Source: Leptospira ellisii (GTDB taxonomy: Bacteria > Spirochaetota > Leptospiria > Leptospirales > Leptospiraceae). From it: DNA of 12,186 nucleotides. The position numbers and the translations under genes were made by a program. The DNA is taken from contig NZ_NPEF01000078.1 of NCBI RefSeq assembly GCF_002811955.1, positions 1 through 12,186 of the forward strand. Reading direction: 5' to 3'. The notes under the pieces are model-generated. The model was not told where the DNA came from. It saw only the letters and a list, made by a program, of their open reading frames with translations, and ran no database searches. Position 1 is the stretch's first letter; each line of letters opens with the position of its first letter. This document shows positions 1 to 8,129 of the stretch, in pieces.

Positions 1-36
1 GGCGGGCTACGTCCGCAAAAGGGAACATCTGTATTA

Positions 37-489
37 TCAGATTTTAATATCTCCTTTTTTGTCGTACGAGGAAAAACTAACGTCGGCCTTCTCCCGTTCG
101 GCCCCTCCGTATTGCGTCAATCCGCGGTAGATCGCGTGTAGGTTCGCATACGCACCCGGGGCTTCGTTCTCGCCGGGAATGGTTTCCCTTTTTTCCGTTT
201 CGTTTTTGCGGAAGGAAAAAAACCGGCCCTGTCCCGTCAGATCCCGCTTTCCGTCTCCCAACAAAAGCAGATCGTCCCTTCGATAGGAATCGTAGGATTC
301 CGCAGATAAGGAAAAAGCGGCTGATAAGAAGAGAAAAAAAACGGGAACGAACATTTCCCGTTTCGATCCGCCAATTCGGCGCAACCGCGTCTGCTTCCGT
401 TTAGGATCGGCTGCGGTCGCGGTTTTAGGATCCATACGGTTTAAAATATTCTTCTTTTTGCATATACTAAAATCGTTAAACCGGATCAT
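37..489 (-). CDS. Small probable exported protein of unknown function
   Basis: I do not recognise a family. The longest frame is 150 residues. Its ATG overlaps the flippase stop as ATGA, which suggests translational coupling. The real start is probably further in: residues 47-63 form a hydrophobic signal-peptide core (FFLFLSAAFSLSA, with likely cleavage before ES at 64-65). This lies far too deep for the long start, and codons 1-18 are AT-rich like a leader. A TTG at 384-382 would give the n-region RRIGGSKRE followed by that core, which is a textbook signal peptide. ATGs at 435 and 354 are other options, but the one at 354 leaves no positive n-region. The mature part (about 87 residues) is charged, rich in Arg, Glu, Gly and Tyr, and has no cysteine. 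It is last in the leftward PAP2-flippase unit, so periplasm or cell surface is the likely place. The frame is likely real; the function is unknown. Confidence 0.6.
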   Translation of the reverse strand: MIRFNDFSICKKKNILNRMDPKTATAADPKRKQTRLRRIGGSKREMFVPVFFLFLSAAFSLSAESYDSYRRDDLLLLGDGKRDLTGQGRFFSFRKNETEKRETIPGENEAPGAYANLHAIYRGLTQYGGAEREKADVSFSSYDKKGDIKI

Positions 490-1772
490 TTCCTAAAGAA
501 GGCCAGAAAATATCCGGTCAAAATCAGCCAGGAAACGATCTGCCCCAAAAAATACGAGGACGCGGCGCCGGTCGGGCCGTATTCCGGAATCAGAAGATTG
601 GCGAGCACCAAACCGCAAACGAGACGAAGCAGCGACAGGAACGCGAGCATTCTCGGTTGTCCCAACGCGAATAACGCGATTCCCAAAGGGGAAAAAACGA
701 GTTGCAGCATGTAATTCGGATAGAGGATCTGAAAAACTCCGATCGAATCCGCGTATTTTCCCCGAAAGAGAAGATTCAAAATCCATTCCGCGAGAAAAAA
801 ACCGGGCGACAAAGCCACCGCCATACCCACGGACAACAGCACCGATTTCCAGAGAAACTTGGGAAATTCCTGTGAATCCACCAATCGGGACAACTTCGGA
901 TAAATGAGCGAGTTGATCACCGAAAACAAAATCACGAATCCGCTGAACAGTTGTAAGGCGGTTCCGTAAACGGCGGCCGATTCCTGGGAATGATACCACT
1001 TCAAAAAAAAGATCTCCATACGGTCCGAGATCATCGCGAAAATCGACGCCAAAAACGCGTAACCGTTGAACGAAGTCAGAGTGGAGGTCATCTCCCGCAC
1101 GCCGGTTCTGTCTCCGCTCCAATACAGTTGTTTTCTCGGGAATACGAAGAAAAAAAGCACCAATACGAACAGGGGCGAAGCGGTGAAAATCGCGAGAATG
1201 TCCAGATGGCCCAAGGCCCTCTGCGAGATATGATCCGCTCCGTATAACACGAGCAGACGAACGAGGTTGGGAAGCGGATTCCAAAACGAAAGGGAGATGT
1301 AGTTTCCGAAACAGATGAATATACTTTCGAAAAAGGAATTGAAGGACAAAACGAAACTCCCCAGAACGAGAAGCGCCACGACGATCGAACTTTCCCGAAG
1401 TAAGACCGCGCCGATCAGACTGATCAACGTCAAAGCGCCCAGCGCTCCGAGTTTTATGAGAAGCGAAGAGGACAACAAAACCCCGATCTTACGTTTGTCC
1501 CCCGTGACGGGAGCTAAAAATTTCACGAGGGCGGCGGGAAGTCCGAACTCGGCGATCGCAAGCAGCACGGGAAGAAACCCGGCGTAGTATTGAAAAAGGC
1601 CGTTTTCGCTTTTGGTGAGTATGTTTACGGAATACACCATAAACACGAGATTGAGAAGGGAGGAAATCGCCTTCGACACGCTCACGAATATCGAAGACTT
1701 GAACATTCCGGATTTACGGAATTGGACCGCAAGGTCCGAAACTTTTTTCAGCTTCCCGGAAAGATTGAACAT
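486..1772 (-). CDS. Wzx/MATE-like polysaccharide flippase (oligosaccharide flippase family)
   Basis: A 428-residue integral membrane protein with about 12 predicted helices. The first helix is near residues 28-52, followed by the family-typical segment ENGLFQYYAGFLPVLLAIAE (56-75) with FGLPAALVKF (76-85). Later helices lie near 96-124, 128-154, 191-211, 235-255, 270-291, 307-330, 343-371, 376-394 and 402-425. The C-terminal pair carries YGPTGAAS (398-405), a motif usual in this superfamily. Members flip undecaprenyl- or lipid-linked sugars across the inner membrane for O-antigen, capsule or exopolysaccharide. Length matches the family (about 400-480). The start lies 5 bases after the PAP2 stop and has no clear Shine-Dalgarno, so reinitiation from the upstream gene is likely. 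Its stop overlaps the next frame as ATGA. There is no glycosyltransferase in view, so the substrate cannot be named. Family call fairly sure, substrate unknown. Confidence 0.85.
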   Translation of the reverse strand: MFNLSGKLKKVSDLAVQFRKSGMFKSSIFVSVSKAISSLLNLVFMVYSVNILTKSENGLFQYYAGFLPVLLAIAEFGLPAALVKFLAPVTGDKRKIGVLLSSSLLIKLGALGALTLISLIGAVLLRESSIVVALLVLGSFVLSFNSFFESIFICFGNYISLSFWNPLPNLVRLLVLYGADHISQRALGHLDILAIFTASPLFVLVLFFFVFPRKQLYWSGDRTGVREMTSTLTSFNGYAFLASIFAMISDRMEIFFLKWYHSQESAAVYGTALQLFSGFVILFSVINSLIYPKLSRLVDSQEFPKFLWKSVLLSVGMAVALSPGFFLAEWILNLLFRGKYADSIGVFQILYPNYMLQLVFSPLGIALFALGQPRMLAFLSLLRLVCGLVLANLLIPEYGPTGAASSYFLGQIVSWLILTGYFLAFFRK

Positions 1773-1777
1773 TGATT

Positions 1778-2749
1778 CTACGAATGGATATCGGTTTCTC
1801 CTTTCTTAAGAGACAACAAATACATGGAAAAAAAACCGATATAACTGCTAACGATCCCGTATCTGAGATATCTTGCAACCGGATTTTCAGGAAGGAATTT
1901 TTGAATCAACCATCCGAGAAGAAAGTAGAAAATCAGAACGCCGACCAACCAGACGGCGATCCGCTTGAAGGTTCCGGAAATCGAATCGACCGGTTTCCAT
2001 TCGAGGGAATACAATTTGGAAAGAAGAATTCCGATCAAAAATCCGGCAAGGGCCCCGCTCGCGGAAATCGTCTGTTCGAAGGATTTGTTTTTGGCGAGCG
2101 CGTTTTCGTGGGAATAAAGCAGGATCGAAGGTAGAGTGAACACAACGATCACCAAAGCGATGCTTTTCGTATTCGAACGGCTTTGTCCCGGAAACGGACG
2201 CGGGTTGTCCAGCTCCGGTAAAAAACGGAAGAGAAATTCCGTGACCGCCAAACCGATTCCCCCGAGAACCAAACCGCCGAGCGTGTCCCCCGCAAAATGA
2301 ACGCCCGCATACATCCTCGAAAAGGGCATCGAAAGAGCGATCAAAATCGCCAAAGCGCGGATCCATTTTGAACGCGAATGTATGAAGATCAAACCCCAGA
2401 CCACGACGGAAGTCTGTACGTGACCGGAAGGAAATCCGTATGCGAACTCCTCCAACTTGCCCGGGCCGTTCCAAGGAAGATTCGGTCTCGGACTTTCCAA
2501 CCAACCTTTGAGAAGTCCGTTCAAAATTCCCGAAGTCAAAAGACCGACCCCGAGCCTCAGTCCCAACTTGCGATCGAAAAGAAGATACGTAGCGGAAAGA
2601 AGAATCATAAAAAAAAGATTCCCGCCGAGTTGGTGCAACACGAAAGTCAACACGCCCAAAACCGGATCCAAAGAGGAACCGCGAAGCGATTCCAAAAACG
2701 AAGTCCCGAACCAAAACGGATCCTGGAACCAACTCAACTTTGCGCTCAT
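1778..2749 (-). CDS. PAP2-family membrane phosphatase
   Basis: A 323-residue membrane protein carrying all three PAP2/acid-phosphatase motifs. These are K81-x6-R88-P89 (KGWLESPRP), P107-S108-G109-H110 (FPSGH) and S144-R145-x5-H151-x3-D155 ([12 protein letters not shown]). H151 is the expected nucleophile and H110 the proton donor. Such enzymes remove phosphate from lipid phosphates (undecaprenyl pyrophosphate, phosphatidic acid, lipid A) on the outer face of the inner membrane. After the catalytic core (about 35-190) comes an extra C-terminal region (195-323) with three or four more hydrophobic segments, making the protein longer than the common 200-250 residue form. The start is supported by AGGAG about 10 bases upstream. 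It is the first gene of the leftward unit and is 5 bases from the flippase. Pairing with a flippase suggests lipid-carrier recycling or lipid/glycan dephosphorylation, but that is inference. Confidence 0.88.
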   Translation of the reverse strand: MSAKLSWFQDPFWFGTSFLESLRGSSLDPVLGVLTFVLHQLGGNLFFMILLSATYLLFDRKLGLRLGVGLLTSGILNGLLKGWLESPRPNLPWNGPGKLEEFAYGFPSGHVQTSVVVWGLIFIHSRSKWIRALAILIALSMPFSRMYAGVHFAGDTLGGLVLGGIGLAVTEFLFRFLPELDNPRPFPGQSRSNTKSIALVIVVFTLPSILLYSHENALAKNKSFEQTISASGALAGFLIGILLSKLYSLEWKPVDSISGTFKRIAVWLVGVLIFYFLLGWLIQKFLPENPVARYLRYGIVSSYIGFFSMYLLSLKKGETDIHS

Positions 2750-2774
2750 ACTTCGATTTCTCCTAACTTCCTTT

Positions 2775-2780
2775 TATATA
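2775..2780 (-). promoter_or_regulatory. Possible -10 element for the leftward PAP2-flippase unit
   Basis: Read leftward, the sequence is GTTATATAAAAGG, giving a TATATA hexamer about 25 bases upstream of the PAP2 start codon and just before its AGGAG ribosome site. I see no convincing -35 at the usual distance, so the call is weak. This is the only AT-rich stretch between the divergent starts that faces left. Confidence 0.3.
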
Positions 2781-2809
2781 ACATTCGATGTGGATCGGTA
2801 AAATCCCAC

Positions 2810-2838
2810 TTGATGGATTCGATTCCGTTCGGTACAAT
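2810..2838 (+). promoter_or_regulatory. Sigma-70-type promoter for the acyltransferase-icmF genes
   Basis: TTGATG (2810-2815, four of six consensus bases) and TACAAT (2833-2838, five of six) are separated by exactly 17 bases. Transcription would start near 2845, leaving a leader of about 40 bases before the acyltransferase ATG at 2887. The site sits in the 137-base gap between divergent genes. It is predicted from sequence only. Confidence 0.6.
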
Positions 2839-2886
2839 GAACCATACAACCATATTTATTGAACACCCGTTAGAAAAGCGACCTGC

Positions 2887-3690
2887 ATGGAAAACCGAAC
2901 AGACTCCGAATTACTCGATAGCCTTTTTCTCATCCCCCGAGAACCCGTAAAACAATTTCTAAAGACCCTGCTCAATCTCGTTTACTCCGTGGAAGTGACC
3001 GGCCTGGAAAACGTCCCCGAAACCGGAGGCGCGGTATTGATTTCCAACCATACAGACCATTTGGACGTGATCGTTCAGGGAACCGCGGTGACGAGAAAGG
3101 TCATCTATCTCGGAAAGTACGAACTCTTCCATCCTCAGGAGACGATCCTCGAGTTTTTGGAGAATCCGGATTCTCCTTTGAACAAATTTCCCTTGAGTCT
3201 GATGAAACAAACCTTAGTCGCCGGGCTCAACGCTCTCGGGGACCTTCAGGGAAAACAGCTGATGCACTGGGGAGGACATCCCATCCTAAGATCGCATAAC
3301 GTGAAGGACGCCAAATCCGCCGCGGCTTATTACGAGGATCTGGAGAATTACATCGTGGAACTCATAGGAAAAGGGGAACTGATTTCCGTATATCCCGAGG
3401 GAACCAGAACCGAAACCCTGGAACCGGGAGCCTTCAAGGCTCTTTCCGCTAAACTCGCTATCCGCGCGGGCGTTCCCATCATTCCGAGCGGGATCAAAGG
3501 CGCTTGGAGGATGACGAAACCCGAAGCCTTTCTGACCGGAAAGGCGTTCGGATCCAAGGTGACGTATAACATCGGTAAGCCGATTTATCCGCACGAATTT
3601 CCGAAAGAGCCCCTCAAAAAGGCGGCCAAGATGGTGACCGAGGAGTTGGAGAACCGCGTCCGCAGGCTGATCGAGGGCCCGGAAAACTGA
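2887..3690 (+). CDS. plsC: 1-acyl-sn-glycerol-3-phosphate acyltransferase family protein (PlsC-like)
   Basis: A 267-residue member of the PlsC/LPLAT acyltransferase family. Block I is N54-H55-T-D-H-L-D60, the catalytic HX4D. A plausible block II is GGHPILR (129-135, with R135). Block III is P170-E171-G172-T173-R174, which binds the glycerol phosphate. The block IV region is [12 protein letters not shown] (195-206). The family transfers an acyl chain to lysophosphatidate (or a related acceptor) at the inner face of the cytoplasmic membrane to make phospholipid. No full membrane helix is evident, so peripheral attachment is likely. About 70 residues separate blocks I and II, longer than in the smallest members. 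The Shine-Dalgarno is weak, and the ATG at 2887 is the first usable one after the promoter. It probably shares a transcript with icmF 32 bases on. Leptospira may have several paralogues, so the exact acceptor and symbol are uncertain. Confidence 0.85.
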   Translation: MENRTDSELLDSLFLIPREPVKQFLKTLLNLVYSVEVTGLENVPETGGAVLISNHTDHLDVIVQGTAVTRKVIYLGKYELFHPQETILEFLENPDSPLNKFPLSLMKQTLVAGLNALGDLQGKQLMHWGGHPILRSHNVKDAKSAAAYYEDLENYIVELIGKGELISVYPEGTRTETLEPGAFKALSAKLAIRAGVPIIPSGIKGAWRMTKPEAFLTGKAFGSKVTYNIGKPIYPHEFPKEPLKKAAKMVTEELENRVRRLIEGPEN

Positions 3691-3722
3691 ACCGCCGAGA
3701 TATATTAGAATAGAAGAATATT

Positions 3723-6700
3723 ATGGAAACGCAAGTCTACACCCCAAAACACAAGGTCCGTTTTATCACCGCGGCGTCCCTTTTCGACGGACACGACGCT
3801 TCGATCAACATAATGCGCAGGATTCTACAGGCTTCCGGCGTGGAGGTGATTCATTTGGGGCACAACCGTTCCGTGCGCGAGATCGTGGAATGTGCGATCC
3901 AGGAGGACGCGCAGGGAATCGCGATCACCAGTTATCAAGGCGGTCACGTAGAATATTTCAAATACATGATAGACCTTTTGAAGGAGAAAGGCGCGGGTCA
4001 TATCAAGGTGTTCGGAGGCGGAGGAGGCACCATACTTCCTTCCGAAATCAGGGAACTCGAATCGTACGGAGTGACGCGGATCTATTCTCCGGACGACGGA
4101 CGCGAACTCGGACTGCAGGGAATGATCAACGACCTCATCCGCAAATCCGACTTCATCCCTCCCCTCACCTTCAACGGAACCCTACATTCCTCCTTAACGG
4201 AAAAAAATCCCCTCGCGATCGCGCAAACGATCACTCTTGTGGAAAACACGTTCGAACGCGCGGACTTGGAAAAGTCGTCTTTGACGGAGAAGTTGAACTT
4301 CCCTCCTTCCGCGAAAACCGTTCCCGTTTTGGGAATCACCGGAACCGGAGGAGCGGGAAAATCCTCGCTGACGGACGAACTGGTGCGCCGGTTCCTGATC
4401 GACTTTTCGGATAAAACCATCGCGATCCTTTCGGTGGATCCCTCCAAAAGAAAGACCGGCGGAGCGCTGTTAGGCGACCGAATCCGTATGAATTCCATCT
4501 CCCACGAACGCGTGTATATGCGTTCCTTCGCGACCAGGGAGGCCAATATCGCGCTTAACAAAAACGTTAAGCGAAGCATCGAGGTTTTAAAAAGCGCTGG
4601 ATTCGATCTGATCGTCGTGGAAACCGCGGGGATCGGCCAGAGCGATTCCGAAATCACCGAGGTCGCGGACGTCGCTTTGTATGTGATGACGCCGGAATAC
4701 GGAGCCGCGACCCAGCTCGAAAAGATCGACATGATCGACTACGCGGATCTGATCTCCATCAACAAGTTCGACAAACGCGGGGCGCTCGACGCGCTTAGGG
4801 ACGTTAAAAAACAATTCCAAAGATCGAGACAAAGATTCGGCGAAAGCGTGGATTCCATGCCCGTGTTCGGAACGATCGCCTCCCAGTTCAACGATCCGGG
4901 AACCAATCAGCTCTACGCAAACGTCATACGCATTTTATCCGAAAAAGCCGGCCTCGATTGGAATTCCTCCTATGACAAAGAGGGAGGTATGAGCGAAAAG
5001 ATATTCATCATACCGCCGGATCGAGTGCGGTATCTGGCGGAGATCCGCGAGGAATGCGGTCGTTACGATCAGCTTTCCGTCCGCGAATCGGAAAAGGCAC
5101 GCAGGCTATTCCAGCTCAAAGGAGCGATCGAAATCCTGGAACAATCCGGACAGGAAACAAACATTCTAAAATCGGAATATTCTAAAATTGAAAACTCATT
5201 GGACCCGATCGCCAAAAAGATCCTCGCGGAATGGGAGGAGAAAATCCGGAATTACCGCGGCGAAAGTTTCACCTATAAGGTGCGCGATAAGGAAATCAAG
5301 GTCTCCAATACGACCGAATCCTTAAGTCATCTCAAAATCCCCAAGGTTTCCGTACCCAAATTCAAGGATTGGGGGGAGATCGTACATTGGTCCTTTCAGG
5401 AGAATTTTCCCGGAGAATTTCCGTTCACCGCGGGGGTGTTCCCCTTCAAACGGACGGGAGAGGATCCGACCCGCATGTTCGCGGGGGAAGGAGGACCCGA
5501 ACGCACCAATACGAGATTCCATTACGTAAGTTTGGGAATGCCGGCGCAACGTCTTTCCACTGCCTTCGATTCGGTCACGCTTTACGGGGAGGATCCGGGA
5601 GAAAGGCCGGACATCTACGGAAAAATCGGAAACTCCGGCGTGAGCATCGCCACGTTAGACGACGCGAAAAAACTCTATTCCGGATTCGATCTCTGTAATC
5701 CGACCACTTCGGTTTCGATGACGATCAACGGCCCCGCACCGATGGTGCTCGCTTTTTTTATGAACGCCGCGATCGATCAATCCTGCGAAAAATACATCCG
5801 AGCACAGGGAATCGAGGATAAGGTGCGTCAAAAGATCGCAACTGTCTACCGGGAAAAAAATCTCCCGATCCCCAAATACGACGCCCCGATCCCTCAAGGA
5901 AACGACGGTCTCGGATTGATGCTCCTCGGAACGACCGGGGATCAGGTTTTGGAAAGGGAAGTTTACGAAAACATAAAGTCCGAAACCCTAAAGACCGTAC
6001 GCGGAACCGTACAAGCCGACATCCTCAAGGAGGATCAGGCCCAGAACACGTGTATTTTTTCCACAGAATTCGCGCTCAAGATGATGGGCGATATCCAGGA
6101 ATTTTTCATCGCGAAACAGGTCCGTAATTTCTATTCGGTTTCCATCTCGGGATATCATATCGCGGAGGCGGGAGCGAATCCGATCACGCAGGTCGCATTC
6201 ACTCTCGCGAACGGACTCACCTACGTGGAATATTTCCTGAGCCGCGGAATGAAAATCGACGACTTCGCGCCCAATCTTTCCTTCTTCTTTTCTAACGGAA
6301 TCGACCCCGAATACGCAGTCATCGGCCGCGTGGCGAGAAGAATCTGGGCCAAAGCGATGCGGTTCAAATACGGCGCAAACGATCGGTCCGCGATGCTCAA
6401 ATATCATATCCAAACTTCGGGCAGATCCCTGCACGCGCAGGAGATCGCCTTCAACGACATACGAACCACCTTACAGGCGTTATATGCGATCTACGACAAC
6501 TGCAATTCCCTGCACACGAACGCGTACGACGAAGCGATAACTACTCCCACGGAGGAATCGGTGCGCCGAGCGATGGCGATCCAACTCATCATCAACCGCG
6601 AATTCGGGCTCGCCAAAAACGAAAATCCGGGTCAAGGTTCGTTTATCGTGGAGGAACTGAGCGAACTCGTGGAACAGGCCATCCTGGAGGAATTCCACAG

Positions 6701-7100
6701 GATCTCCGAACGCGGAGGAGTTCTCGGCGCCATGGAAATGATGTATCAGCGGAACAAGATCCAGGAAGAATCCTTATATTATGAATCTCTAAAACACAAC
6801 GGAGAATTTCCCGTCATAGGGGTGAATACCTTTCTCAGCAAGGAGGGTTCCCCCACCATCGTTCCGGAGGAAGTGATCCGTTCCACGGACGGGGAAAAGC
6901 AGGCTCAGATAGGCGCCCTTCGCGAATTCCACAAACGGAACGAAATTCGGATCGGAGAAGGTCTGGAAAAACTCAAAACCGTTTCGTTAAACAACGGAAA
7001 CATCTTTCAGGAATTGATGGAATCAGCCAAGATCGCCTCGCTAGGACAAATGACGCACGCGCTCTACGAAGTGGGTGGACAATACCGAAGAAGTATGTGA
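3723..7100 (+). CDS. icmF: Fused isobutyryl-CoA mutase with G-protein chaperone domain (IcmF)
   Basis: A cytoplasmic, adenosylcobalamin-dependent enzyme of 1125 residues. It carries the fused order typical of IcmF and not of ordinary methylmalonyl-CoA mutase. Residues 11-145 form the B12-binding domain, with D22-G-H24-D and H24 as expected cobalt ligand. Residues about 198-415 form a MeaB-like GTPase, with P-loop GTGGAGKS (207-214), ETAGIG (300-305) and NKFD (347-350). A charged linker spans about 420-545, and the mutase barrel spans about 550-1125. IcmF interconverts isobutyryl-CoA and n-butyryl-CoA; the GTPase guards cofactor loading. Against remembered mutase sequences, F586 (RMFAG) sits where methylmalonyl-CoA mutase has Tyr89, and Q774 (AQNT) where it has Arg207. 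That pair is the known isobutyryl-type signature. H812 (SGYH) matches the catalytic His244. The frame is complete. It lies 32 bases after the acyltransferase, with no room for a riboswitch, so it is probably read from the promoter at 2810. Confidence 0.95.
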   Translation: METQVYTPKHKVRFITAASLFDGHDASINIMRRILQASGVEVIHLGHNRSVREIVECAIQEDAQGIAITSYQGGHVEYFKYMIDLLKEKGAGHIKVFGGGGGTILPSEIRELESYGVTRIYSPDDGRELGLQGMINDLIRKSDFIPPLTFNGTLHSSLTEKNPLAIAQTITLVENTFERADLEKSSLTEKLNFPPSAKTVPVLGITGTGGAGKSSLTDELVRRFLIDFSDKTIAILSVDPSKRKTGGALLGDRIRMNSISHERVYMRSFATREANIALNKNVKRSIEVLKSAGFDLIVVETAGIGQSDSEITEVADVALYVMTPEYGAATQLEKIDMIDYADLISINKFDKRGALDALRDVKKQFQRSRQRFGESVDSMPVFGTIASQFNDPGTNQLYANVIRILSEKAGLDWNSSYDKEGGMSEKIFIIPPDRVRYLAEIREECGRYDQLSVRESEKARRLFQLKGAIEILEQSGQETNILKSEYSKIENSLDPIAKKILAEWEEKIRNYRGESFTYKVRDKEIKVSNTTESLSHLKIPKVSVPKFKDWGEIVHWSFQENFPGEFPFTAGVFPFKRTGEDPTRMFAGEGGPERTNTRFHYVSLGMPAQRLSTAFDSVTLYGEDPGERPDIYGKIGNSGVSIATLDDAKKLYSGFDLCNPTTSVSMTINGPAPMVLAFFMNAAIDQSCEKYIRAQGIEDKVRQKIATVYREKNLPIPKYDAPIPQGNDGLGLMLLGTTGDQVLEREVYENIKSETLKTVRGTVQADILKEDQAQNTCIFSTEFALKMMGDIQEFFIAKQVRNFYSVSISGYHIAEAGANPITQVAFTLANGLTYVEYFLSRGMKIDDFAPNLSFFFSNGIDPEYAVIGRVARRIWAKAMRFKYGANDRSAMLKYHIQTSGRSLHAQEIAFNDIRTTLQALYAIYDNCNSLHTNAYDEAITTPTEESVRRAMAIQLIINREFGLAKNENPGQGSFIVEELSELVEQAILEEFHRISERGGVLGAMEMMYQRNKIQEESLYYESLKHNGEFPVIGVNTFLSKEGSPTIVPEEVIRSTDGEKQAQIGALREFHKRNEIRIGEGLEKLKTVSLNNGNIFQELMESAKIASLGQMTHALYEVGGQYRRSM

Positions 7101-7208
7101 TCCGATCCCGTCCGAAGTCGTAAAATCGGACTTCACGGCGATTCAGAGACGAAAAATTCGACAACACCGACAATGAGGCGCGAAAACCCGGAAACCGAAA
7201 TTTCGAAG

Positions 7209-8000
7209 ATGCGGATCATACGACGTTCACAACGGATCGCGACTCTGCTGTTTGCGATCTCTTGCATTTCATTTTCCTTATATTCAGAAATCGGAAATAA
7301 TCGGCTCGAAGAACTCATTCTGAAACGGAACGAGCTTTTCGCGCGCCGGGGATATAAGTTCAAAAACGGGATCCTATACTCCCACTTTCGAGAATTCGAC
7401 TGGTATCGTCCGCGGGAGAAGGAAGTAGCCCTTTCCCAAGAGGATAAAAAGCGCGCGGAGGAGCTGTTAAAATCCGAAAAGGAACTTTCGTCCCGATACG
7501 CCGATTTTTTAACCGATGAAATCCAATGGAAGGAAGGGGAAGGGGAATACTTCGGTACCGCGGAAAAAACGGCGATCCCCCAGGAACATCGACGCAATCC
7601 GGCCCTTCTCACGGAGACGATCCCTTATCGTAGCGAGGATTTTTTCACCGCTTCCATCCGACCGATCGGAAATGGAAACGATCCGAAATTGTTCGATTCG
7701 ATCCGCGCGGCAAAAAAAGGAGAACTCGATTCCGTCCGGTATTTCATCCGAACCTATTCGAAGGACGGACGCTATGCTCGTCTTTGGCAGTGTTATGCGG
7801 ACTCCATACAACAGGAGTTATGCGATACCAAATTCGTGTTGGAAAAGGACAGATTGCTTGCGGTTTCCCATGCCGTAGCGCAGACGAGTTACCTTCAGGA
7901 ATGGATCTACATCTATCTCGACGGGAAATTGTATTCCGGCAGGTTCCGCATGAAAAGTGCGGGCAAAATCGAACGGAATCTGGATTATCATTACGAATGA
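7209..8000 (+). CDS. Exported YARHG-domain protein
   Basis: 263 residues from the chosen ATG. Residues 1-26 make a signal peptide: a basic n-region (RIIRRSQR), then the hydrophobic ATLLFAISCISFSLYS. It could be cut by signal peptidase I after S26, or be lipidated at C19, since LFAIS-C fits the relaxed spirochaetal lipobox. Residues 33-68 match the YARHG pattern (RNELFARRGYKFKNG at 40-54, then an aromatic WYRP at 65-68), a small extracellular bacterial domain of unknown function. Residues 70-90 look helical and charged. The rest (about 100-263) is unrecognised, with two cysteines in WQCYADSIQQELC and a beta-rich end. An in-frame ATG at 7173 would add 12 residues before the n-region, and neither start has a strong Shine-Dalgarno. 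The gene follows icmF by 108 bases. Domain call fairly sure, role unknown. Confidence 0.8.
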   Translation: MRIIRRSQRIATLLFAISCISFSLYSEIGNNRLEELILKRNELFARRGYKFKNGILYSHFREFDWYRPREKEVALSQEDKKRAEELLKSEKELSSRYADFLTDEIQWKEGEGEYFGTAEKTAIPQEHRRNPALLTETIPYRSEDFFTASIRPIGNGNDPKLFDSIRAAKKGELDSVRYFIRTYSKDGRYARLWQCYADSIQQELCDTKFVLEKDRLLAVSHAVAQTSYLQEWIYIYLDGKLYSGRFRMKSAGKIERNLDYHYE

Positions 8001-8022
8001 TCGTTCGCTTCTTCTCCGAAGC

Positions 8023-8034
8023 CGTTTCGAAACG
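8023..8034. repeat. 12-base perfect palindrome in the gap before the lipoprotein gene
   Basis: CGTTTCGAAACG is a perfect palindrome. The ten-base core TTTCGAAACG recurs at 8076-8085, 51 bases later, in the same 129-base gap. The twelve bases GCCGTTTCGAAA at 8021-8032 also occur at 10895-10906 in the leader of the GST gene. It could be a protein-binding site, or just the TTCGAA-rich texture of this genome. No promoter is clear near it. Confidence 0.3.
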
Positions 8035-8129
8035 ACGCTCCGTTATCGAAAACATACGCGAAAGTCCAAAGGTTTTTTCGAAACGCGACGGAACCGAATG
8101 TTTATTTTCCGGGTTCTTACTCCTTTCGA

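Noticed and set aside
1..28. Possible start of another leftward gene (ATG at 28-26, reading MFPFADVAR)
   Set aside because: Only nine codons are inside the window, with no Shine-Dalgarno visible, so it cannot be supported.
493..1284. A 263-codon open frame on the minus strand inside the flippase gene, and a similar 281-codon frame at 1887-2732 inside the PAP2 gene
   Set aside because: Both run on the same strand, one frame off from proteins with clear family motifs. Their translations are dominated by Arg, Phe, Ser and Gly with no recognisable domain, as expected for shifted readings of GC-biased codons.
3691..3722. A cobalamin riboswitch before icmF
   Set aside because: Only 32 bases separate icmF from the acyltransferase stop, far too few for a B12 riboswitch, and no such element is evident in the leader before the acyltransferase.
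5163..5188. Direct repeat ATTCTAAAAT twice, 16 bases apart, within icmF
   Set aside because: It lies in the linker between the GTPase and mutase domains (residues about 481-489), where AT-rich codons for a Lys/Ser/Glu-rich segment explain it. The frame is intact.
7114..7134. A terminator after icmF (GAAGTC / GACTTC with a 9-base loop)
   Set aside because: The stem has only six pairs with mismatches on both sides, competes with overlapping TCCGA/TCGGA pairings, and is not followed by a T-run.
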